Assembly (NCBI GenBank): GCA_902778925.1
Contig: CACYZN010000010.1
Span: 1-59,269 of the forward strand
Origin: an uncultured Bacteroidota bacterium
GTDB lineage: Bacteria > Bacteroidota > Bacteroidia > Bacteroidales > P3
Direction of reading: 5' to 3'
Length of the DNA: 59,269 nucleotides
A program made the translations under genes and the position numbers. Positions 59,165-59,269 of this stretch are shown here, in pieces (positions within the stretch are counted from its first letter, which is position 1; the number at the start of each line of letters is the position of its first letter). Under the pieces are notes generated by a model that did not search any database, had not been told where the DNA came from, and saw nothing but the letters and a program-made list of their open reading frames with translations.

Positions 59165-59269
59165 TTATTCTCCAGCGATGAATCGATAGATGTCCTCCTC
59201 GCTGTGGACGGCGGAGGTGATGCGGCGCAGCTCCTTGCCTTTCTCGAAGAGAATGACGACGGGGATGGT
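59165..59269 (-). CDS. Thioredoxin-family protein, C-terminal end (runs off the window)
   Basis: The last 34 residues of a protein whose 5' part lies beyond the window edge. TIPVVILFEKGKELRRI is the classic thioredoxin end, with the cis-proline (IP) before the strand that precedes the final helix (SEEDIYRFIAGE). The active-site CxxC must lie outside the window. It reads toward the small protein and the terminator at 58921. Confidence 0.75.
   Translation of the reverse strand, partial: TIPVVILFEKGKELRRITSAVHSEEDIYRFIAGE

Overview
The window comes from a GC-rich chromosome of an anaerobic Bacteroidales-type bacterium that carries a type IX secretion system (T9SS). The signs are four proteins with C-terminal T9SS sorting domains, a PorZ homologue, many promoters with the Bacteroidetes -7 box TAnnTTTG, a ferredoxin-dependent 2-oxoacid oxidoreductase, a rubrerythrin and rubredoxin, and LpxK. 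Family or genus cannot be assigned from this sequence alone. No tRNA, rRNA, CRISPR array or transposase gene was seen.

Layout. Positions 1-11700 are all on the minus strand: urocanate hydratase (hutU, cut by the window edge), a T9SS cargo protein, a subtilase with a barrel-like C-terminus, recO, porZ, mreD, mreC, gmk and a Pro/Glu-rich protein. Positions 12200-27600 are on the plus strand: a giant fibronectin-type T9SS protein with an M16 peptidase, a gingipain-like C25 peptidase with a DUF4271 protein, then hemD-rnpA-yidD, a cupin protein, and HxlR-sirtuin-flavoprotein. Positions 27600-37800 form an AT-richer accessory region on the minus strand, with an exonuclease, an AAA ATPase, a cluster of small hairpins, an operon headed by an SPFH-GYF protein, a PLD-like protein and unknowns. 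Positions 37470-43400 hold ribE, a HAD phosphatase, rubrerythrin, lpxK and hisS. Positions 43750-59269 hold a C10 peptidase with a T9SS domain, the 2-oxoacid oxidoreductase operon (its gamma subunit is frameshifted), DUF389, a membrane phosphoesterase, a DUF1573 protein, an aminotransferase, a dolichyl-phosphate-mannose-synthase-like transferase, a GxxExxY nuclease unit, an S9 peptidase, ferritin, rubredoxin and the end of a thioredoxin.

The most striking observation is a family of five intergenic palindromes built from 11-bp tandem units arranged head-to-head around a shared centre (AAAACATAAGAA). One copy lies roughly 110-200 bp upstream of every gene in the window that encodes a T9SS sorting domain (four of four), plus one DUF389 gene. 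The asymmetric centre always points toward that gene. A second palindrome family uses 8-bp units (ferritin upstream region; first codons of the HAD gene). A third pattern is a run of seven hairpins with TGCA-(5 A/T)-TGCA centres in a gene-free stretch. A GxxExxY nuclease gene is bounded by imperfect 47-48 bp inverted repeats, with a solo relative of the repeat 27 kb away. Together these suggest several uncharacterised small repeat systems, the first possibly tied to expression or variation of secreted proteins.
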